In this document: piece after piece, positions 5,231 through 8,578 of the stretch | How positions within the stretch are numbered: position 1 is the stretch's first letter | Layout of the letters: each line of letters opens with the position of its first letter | Assembly (NCBI GenBank): GCA_022702195.1 | Contig: JAKONB010000368.1 | Coordinates: forward strand, 1-8,578 | Reading direction: 5' to 3' | Source of the DNA: Beijerinckiaceae bacterium | GTDB lineage: Bacteria > Pseudomonadota > Alphaproteobacteria > Rhizobiales > Beijerinckiaceae | Length of the DNA: 8,578 bases | Translations under genes and position numbers: made by a program | The notes under the pieces: generated by a model | Told to the model about the DNA's origin: nothing | The model's database searches: none | Seen by the model: the letters and a program-made list of their open reading frames with translations, nothing else

Positions 5231-6136
5231 TTACTGGCAGAGCCGGTGCCCGGCCGCCCGCTCGCGCTCGTCGAGGTGGAAATGGTTGGCATGGGCGGGG
5301 TCGGAGCCGGGTCCCAGCACGGTGCGGAAGAACCCGCAGGCCTTGGCCCGAACCCCGCCGAGGAAAGCCGCCTCCGGGCTGCCCTCCGGCATCGGCGCCA
5401 CGGCGATGGAGGGCCGTCCCGCGAAGCCGAACCCCATCACGTCGATTCCGTTGGCGTAGCTGTGCTCGCTAAGCTTGGCATCCGGGTCGTGGTTCTGGCC
5501 GCGGCACTCGTAGGAGGTGCCGATCGCGAGGCTCTTCAGCGGCTGGCCGAGATCGCGCTCGGCCGCCACCTGGACCTCGCTCGCCCAACGCGCCAGGGCT
5601 TCGGCGGCTCCGCAGACCAGGGTGGCGGGGGGCGTCAGCGCGAGGCCGCCGGCCAGCGTCGAGAGCCTCAACGGCTTGGCCGCGCCGCATGGCCCGTTGG
5701 CGATGGCCGGCACCGGCTCGAACCCGGCGCCCAGGCGTTCCAGGCGCAGGCGGCAGGCCATGTCGTCCGGGGCCGCCACGGTGATGGCGAGCGGGGGCGT
5801 ACCCGACAATTCGGCGGGACGCGCCGGGGGCAGGGGCGGCGCGGCCGGCTCCGCCGGGGTGGGGGCCGGACCGGACAGGTCCGCCGGCCGCTCGGGCGGG
5901 GGCGGTGCATCCGCGATGGGCCGGGCCGGAGCCTCGGGCGCGGGCGCGGCGGGGACAGGGTTGAGTTCGGCGGGCCGCTCGGGGGGAACCGGCGGCGGCA
6001 TCGGGATCGCGGTGGCGTCGGAGGGCACCACCCCCTTCGGCTGCGCCGACAGTCCAGAGGGGGCGAGCAGGACGAGCGCCAGGGCGCCCCTCAGAACGGT
6101 CGTCGCAGTGAGGGAGGGTGCGCGAGGCGGATGCAT
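5231..6136 (-). CDS. Extensin-like family protein (LAS-type metallopeptidase fold)
   Basis: This 301-residue exported protein has a signal peptide (hydrophobic ALALVLLAPS, likely cleavage at LSA|QP near residue 31), a Pro/Ala-rich linker (about 45-112) with three PPxRPAxL motifs, and an extensin-like C-terminal domain (about 126-301). That domain shows the metal-site pattern of the LAS/M15 peptidases: SEHSYANGID (H225, D232) and ANHFHLD (H285, H287). Six cysteines (128, 150, 175, 211, 267, 300) suggest three disulfides, as expected in the periplasm. By fold it may cleave peptidoglycan peptides, but enzymatic activity of this family is not something I can confirm. I chose ATG at 6134-6136 because the signal peptide follows directly. 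The open frame extends to 6361, but that would overlap the divergent M3 peptidase gene and put a non-secretory stretch in front. It lies upstream of the L,D-transpeptidase gene on the same strand. Confidence 0.87.
   Translation of the reverse strand: MHPPRAPSLTATTVLRGALALVLLAPSGLSAQPKGVVPSDATAIPMPPPVPPERPAELNPVPAAPAPEAPARPIADAPPPPERPADLSGPAPTPAEPAAPPLPPARPAELSGTPPLAITVAAPDDMACRLRLERLGAGFEPVPAIANGPCGAAKPLRLSTLAGGLALTPPATLVCGAAEALARWASEVQVAAERDLGQPLKSLAIGTSYECRGQNHDPDAKLSEHSYANGIDVMGFGFAGRPSIAVAPMPEGSPEAAFLGGVRAKACGFFRTVLGPGSDPAHANHFHLDERERAAGHRLCQ
5801..6004 (-). repeat. Pro-rich linker with three PPxRPAxL motifs
   Basis: Within the extensin-like protein, residues 45-112 are dominated by Pro and Ala and contain PPERPAEL (51-58), PPERPADL (80-87) and PPARPAEL (103-110). 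The spacing (29 and 23 residues) is irregular, so this is a degenerate motif repeat rather than a DNA tandem array. It probably spans or contacts the cell wall. No function can be assigned from the sequence. Confidence 0.6.
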
Positions 6137-6155
6137 TCCGGTCCAAATCCGATCC

Positions 6156-6177
6156 GGTCTCGCGCGGGTCTCGCGCG
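6156..6177. repeat. 11-bp direct tandem repeat upstream of the extensin-like gene
   Basis: Two exact, adjacent copies of GGTCTCGCGCG lie 20-41 bases upstream of the extensin-like start codon on the - strand, flanked on each side by GATCCGG. Eleven bases is close to one helical turn, so two protein molecules could bind the same face of DNA. It could also be simple slippage in GC-rich sequence. Confidence 0.45.
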
Positions 6178-6298
6178 GATCCGGCTTCGCGCCAGGATCG
6201 CGGGGTTGCGAGGCCACGGCAAGAACGCGGAATCCACGCGCGTCGGGATTCGGCACCCCGGCGACCTTTGCGCCGGGCGGCGACGCGCTTACGTTGCG

Positions 6299-6310
6299 GT
6301 TCGCGCGAAC
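6299..6310. repeat. 12-bp perfect palindrome upstream of the M3 peptidase gene
   Basis: GTTCGCGCGAAC is fully self-complementary and lies 20 bases before ATG 6331, just upstream of the ribosome site. The position suits an operator or a short leader hairpin. No regulator can be named. Confidence 0.35.
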
Positions 6311-6330
6311 GACCGACGCCAGGGAATGCC

Positions 6331-8415
6331 ATGACCGCCGAAAGACCGAACGACGCATCATCGAACGCCGCCGCCGAGATCGGCCCGTTCGCCGAGGCGG
6401 TCTGGACGACGCCGTTCGGCCTGCCCCCCTTCGACCGGATTCGGACCGAGCATTTCCTGCCGGCCTTCGAGCGGGCGCTCACCGCGCACGAGGCCGAGAT
6501 CGACGCCATCGCGCGGGCGACGCAGCCGCCCGGCTTCGACAACACGGTGGGCGCCCTGGAACGGGCGGGGCTCGACCTCGACCGGGTCGCCGGGGTGTTC
6601 TTCAACCTCAGCGGCAGCCACACCAACCCGGATCTCCAGGCGGTGGAGCGCGCCATCACCCCGCGTCTGGCGCGCCACGGCAGCGCCATCTACCTCAACG
6701 CCGATCTGTGGGCGCGGATCTCCGCCGTCGACGCGGATGCCGAGGCTCTCGGGCCGGAGGAACGCCGCGTCCTCGACCGCTACCGGACGCGGTTCCGCCG
6801 CTCAGGCGCCGACCTCGCCCCCGAGGCCAAGGCCCGCATGGCCGAGATCGCCGGCCGCATGGCCGAACTCGGCACGCAGTTCAGCCAGAACCTGCTGGCC
6901 GACGAGGGCGCCTTCGCGCTGCCCCTGAACGGCGAGGAGGATCTCGCCGGCCTGCCGCACTTCCTGCGCTCGGCGGCGGCCGCCGCCGCCCAGGAGCGCG
7001 GCGGTGCGCACAGCCACGTCATCACCCTGTCGCGGTCGCTGATCGAGCCGTTCCTGGTCTTCTCCAGCCGTCGCGACCTGCGCGAGCGCGCCTATCAGGC
7101 GTGGTCGAAGCGCGGCGAGAGCGGCGGCGACACCGACAACCGCGCGATCATTGCCGAGATCGTCGCCCTGCGGGCCGAGCGCGCCCGGCTCCTCGGCTTC
7201 GACAGCTTCGCGCATTTCAAGCTCGCCGACACCATGGCGGCCACCCCCGACAACGCCATGGACCTCCTGCGCAACGTCTGGACCCCGGCGCACCATCAGG
7301 CGGCGGCGGAGCGCGAGCGGCTGCAGGCCCTGGTCCAGGCGGAGGGCCACAATTTCGCCCTCGCCCGCCACGACTGGCGCCACTACGCCGAGAAGCTGCG
7401 CCGGGCCGAGCACAATCTCGACGAGGGCGAGATCAAGCCCTACCTGCCGCTGGACGGGGTGATCGAAGCCGCCTTCGACACGGCCTCGCGCCTGTTCGGC
7501 CTGCGCTTCGCGGAACTGGCCGAGGTGCCGCGCTATCATCCGGACGTGCGGGTCTGGGCGGTCAGCAACGCCGACGGCTCGGAGGTCGGCACGTTCATCG
7601 GCGACTACTTCGCCCGCGCCTCGAAGCGCAGCGGCGCCTGGATGAGTGCCTTCCGCTCCCAGGAACGCCTTAACGGACCCATCACTCCCATCATCGTCAA
7701 CGTGATGAACTTCGCCAAGGCTCCGCAGGGCGAGGCGACGCTCCTGTCCTTCGACGACGCCCGAACGCTCTTCCACGAATTCGGCCACGCCCTGCACGGC
7801 CTCCTCTCCGACGTAACCTACCCGCTGCTGTCCGGCACGGCGGTGGCCGGAGACTTCGTCGAGCTGCCCTCGCAGCTCTACGAGCATTGGCTGGAGCAGC
7901 CGGAGGTCCTGCGCAAGCATGCCCGCCATCACCGCACCGGAGAGCCGATGCCGGAGGATCTGCTCAAGCGCCTGCTGGCGGCCCGCACCTTCAACCAGGG
8001 CTTCGCGACCATCGAGTACACCTCCTCGGCCATCGTCGACATGACGCTGCACCTGTCGAGCGCCGGGGAGGAGGGGCTCGACGTGCTGGCCTTCGAGGCG
8101 GACGCCCTCAAGCGCATCGCGATGCCGGTGGAGATCTCCATGCGGCACCGCTCGCCCCACTTCGCCCACATCTTCTCAGGCGACAGCTATGCGGCGGGCT
8201 ATTACAGCTATCTCTGGTCGGAGGTGCTGGATGCCGATGCGTTCGATGCCTTTCGCGAGGCCGGCGACATCTTCGATCCCGACGTCGCGGCGCGCCTGCG
8301 CAAGTTCGTCTATGGCGCCGGCAACCTGCGCGATCCGGGCGAGGCCTATATCGGCTTCCGCGGGCGCTTGCCGAGCATCGATCCGCTGCTGCGCCAGCGC
8401 GGCCTCGCCGCGTGA
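6331..8415 (+). CDS. dcp: M3 family metallopeptidase, peptidyl-dipeptidase Dcp type
   Basis: This 694-residue zinc peptidase, like E. coli Dcp (about 680 residues), would release C-terminal dipeptides from short peptides in the cytoplasm. The zinc site is complete: HEFGH at 482-486 (ligands H482 and H486, catalytic E483), with third ligand E511 in SGTAVAGDFVELPSQLYEHW. That SGT-x4-DFVE-x-PSQ-x2-EHW pattern fits Dcp rather than oligopeptidase A (OpdA), which has a different block there. The C-terminal HFAHIFSGDSYAAGYYSYLW (Y620-W629 region) is the tyrosine-rich substrate-binding segment of the family, and the protein ends in DPLLRQRGL as Dcp does. There is no signal peptide; the N-terminus shows the family block LPPFDRIRTEHFLPAFE. 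I chose ATG 6331 for the AGGGA ribosome site 5 bases before it. The frame is open further upstream to 6118 but crosses the extensin-like gene start. It appears to be a single-gene unit. Confidence 0.92.
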   Translation: MTAERPNDASSNAAAEIGPFAEAVWTTPFGLPPFDRIRTEHFLPAFERALTAHEAEIDAIARATQPPGFDNTVGALERAGLDLDRVAGVFFNLSGSHTNPDLQAVERAITPRLARHGSAIYLNADLWARISAVDADAEALGPEERRVLDRYRTRFRRSGADLAPEAKARMAEIAGRMAELGTQFSQNLLADEGAFALPLNGEEDLAGLPHFLRSAAAAAAQERGGAHSHVITLSRSLIEPFLVFSSRRDLRERAYQAWSKRGESGGDTDNRAIIAEIVALRAERARLLGFDSFAHFKLADTMAATPDNAMDLLRNVWTPAHHQAAAERERLQALVQAEGHNFALARHDWRHYAEKLRRAEHNLDEGEIKPYLPLDGVIEAAFDTASRLFGLRFAELAEVPRYHPDVRVWAVSNADGSEVGTFIGDYFARASKRSGAWMSAFRSQERLNGPITPIIVNVMNFAKAPQGEATLLSFDDARTLFHEFGHALHGLLSDVTYPLLSGTAVAGDFVELPSQLYEHWLEQPEVLRKHARHHRTGEPMPEDLLKRLLAARTFNQGFATIEYTSSAIVDMTLHLSSAGEEGLDVLAFEADALKRIAMPVEISMRHRSPHFAHIFSGDSYAAGYYSYLWSEVLDADAFDAFREAGDIFDPDVAARLRKFVYGAGNLRDPGEAYIGFRGRLPSIDPLLRQRGLAA

Positions 8416-8432
8416 TCGCCGACCCGCGATCA
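8413..8432 (+). terminator. Small stem-loop at the M3 peptidase stop codon
   Basis: TGATCGC (8413-8419) pairs with GCGATCA (8426-8432) over 7 bases with a 6-base loop. The stem begins in the TGA stop codon. No T-run follows directly, so it is a weak terminator candidate at best. Confidence 0.3.
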
Positions 8433-8497
8433 TGGTAACGGTTTGGTAAAGAACCATCCTTAACCAATGCTTCCTGAGCCATCGGAAAGCGTTGATC
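8433..8497 (+). promoter_or_regulatory. AT-richer upstream region of the last gene, with a CtrA-like half-site
   Basis: This stretch is clearly less GC-rich than its surroundings, which suits a promoter. It has two GGTAA direct repeats (8434-8438, 8445-8449) and TTAACCAA (8460-8467), one base off the TTAACCAT half-site bound by the cell-cycle regulator CtrA in alphaproteobacteria. The second half expected 7 bases on is absent. GGAAAG (8484-8489), 8 bases before ATG 8498, is a good ribosome site. Regulation by CtrA is only a suggestion. Confidence 0.35.
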
Positions 8498-8578
8498 ATG
8501 ACAGAGAAGGTTTTCGCGGCGGGCAGCTCGCCGGACGCATTGCTGAAGCAGGCGGTGACGGGCGCGCAGGCGGTGGCG
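8498..8578 (+). CDS. Unrecognised protein, N-terminal 27 residues (3' end outside window)
   Basis: An ATG at 8498 opens a frame that runs to the end of the window with no stop. The residues begin MTEKVFAAGSSPDALLKQ and continue with Ala/Val/Gly-rich sequence. There is no signal peptide. I do not recognise the family from so short a piece. Support for a real gene comes from the ribosome site GGAAAG at 8-base spacing, the AT-richer upstream region, and GC-rich third codon positions. It may be a new transcription unit because a stem-loop lies between it and the M3 peptidase gene. Confidence 0.6.
   Translation, partial: MTEKVFAAGSSPDALLKQAVTGAQAVA

Larger units (their letters stand above)
6137..6330. 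promoter_or_regulatory. Divergent promoter region between extensin-like gene and M3 peptidase gene
   Basis: These 194 bases hold the start regions of both flanking genes and no supported gene of their own. Close to the extensin-like start is an 11-bp direct tandem repeat, GGTCTCGCGCG at 6156-6166 and 6167-6177, bracketed by GATCCGG at 6151-6157 and 6178-6184. Close to the M3 start is a perfect palindrome GTTCGCGCGAAC (6299-6310). A weak + strand promoter candidate is TTTGCG (6267-6272), 17 bases, TACGTT (6290-6295); the match to consensus is poor. AGGGA (6321-6325), 5 bases before ATG 6331, is a good ribosome site for the M3 gene. Confidence 0.45.

Noticed and set aside
3493..5292. 599-codon - strand frame overlapping the L,D-transpeptidase gene
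   Set aside because: It is out of frame with the complete YkuD protein and contains low-complexity Gly/Arg-rich sequence. The DNA repeats give PVRGE-type repeats in it that only mirror the real repeat array.
6137..6361. Upstream extension of the extensin-like frame to 6361
   Set aside because: It would overlap the start of the divergent M3 peptidase gene and bury the signal peptide. ATG 6136 places the signal peptide at the N-terminus.
5517..7673. 718-codon open frame on the + strand crossing two genes
   Set aside because: It runs antisense to the extensin-like gene and out of frame through the M3 gene. The Arg/Ala/Gly/Pro-rich product has no recognisable domain.
6802..8169. 455-codon open frame on the - strand inside the M3 peptidase gene
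   Set aside because: It is antisense to a complete Dcp-like gene with an intact zinc site. Its product is compositionally biased, with many Gly, Arg, Val and Glu, as expected from antisense of GC-rich codons, and shows no motif.

Overview
The window looks like an ordinary chromosomal stretch of a GC-rich alphaproteobacterium. The GC content, GC-saturated third codon positions, a FAT GUY-type receiver protein and the extensin-like and L,D-transpeptidase envelope genes point to Rhizobiales, and a Methylobacterium/Methylorubrum-like genome is my best guess. That placement is inferred from sequence style and was not tested. I see no mobile element, CRISPR array, tRNA or rRNA, and no clear sign of recent transfer.

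Layout: (a) 1-192, the 3' end of a YraN/UPF0102 gene on +, followed by a stem-loop at 198-264 that looks like its terminator. (b) 294-683, a stand-alone response regulator receiver on -, convergent with yraN. (c) 684-993, a 310-base divergent control region with no gene but several inverted repeats. (d) 994-3862, a three-gene + strand operon with two 4-base ATGA overlaps: an OsmF/YehZ-type periplasmic binding protein, a long YehY-like permease and a short YehW-like permease. The expected ATPase gene (yehX in E. coli) is not present. (e) 3843-3890, a perfect 19-bp stem-loop that contains the last codons of the second permease. (f) 3963-6136, two - strand envelope genes: an extensin-like (LAS-type metallopeptidase fold) protein followed by an L,D-transpeptidase with four 8-residue tandem repeats. 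(g) 6137-6330, a divergent promoter region with an 11-bp tandem repeat and a 12-bp palindrome. (h) 6331-8415, a cytoplasmic M3 metallopeptidase of the Dcp type on +. (i) 8416-8578, a short AT-richer spacer and the first 27 codons of an unrecognised + strand gene.

How the parts may fit: the receiver protein and the OsmF-type importer are divergently placed and both families are linked to stress physiology in other bacteria (FAT GUY receivers to the alphaproteobacterial general stress response, E. coli osmF to stationary phase and osmotic stress). Joint control here is only an inference. The extensin-like protein and the L,D-transpeptidase probably act together or in succession on the cell wall. 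The Dcp-like peptidase recycles short peptides in the cytoplasm. I did not find a convincing undescribed system. The points most worth checking are the ATPase-less importer operon, the long perfect hairpin at its end, and the symmetric sites in the two divergent promoter regions.
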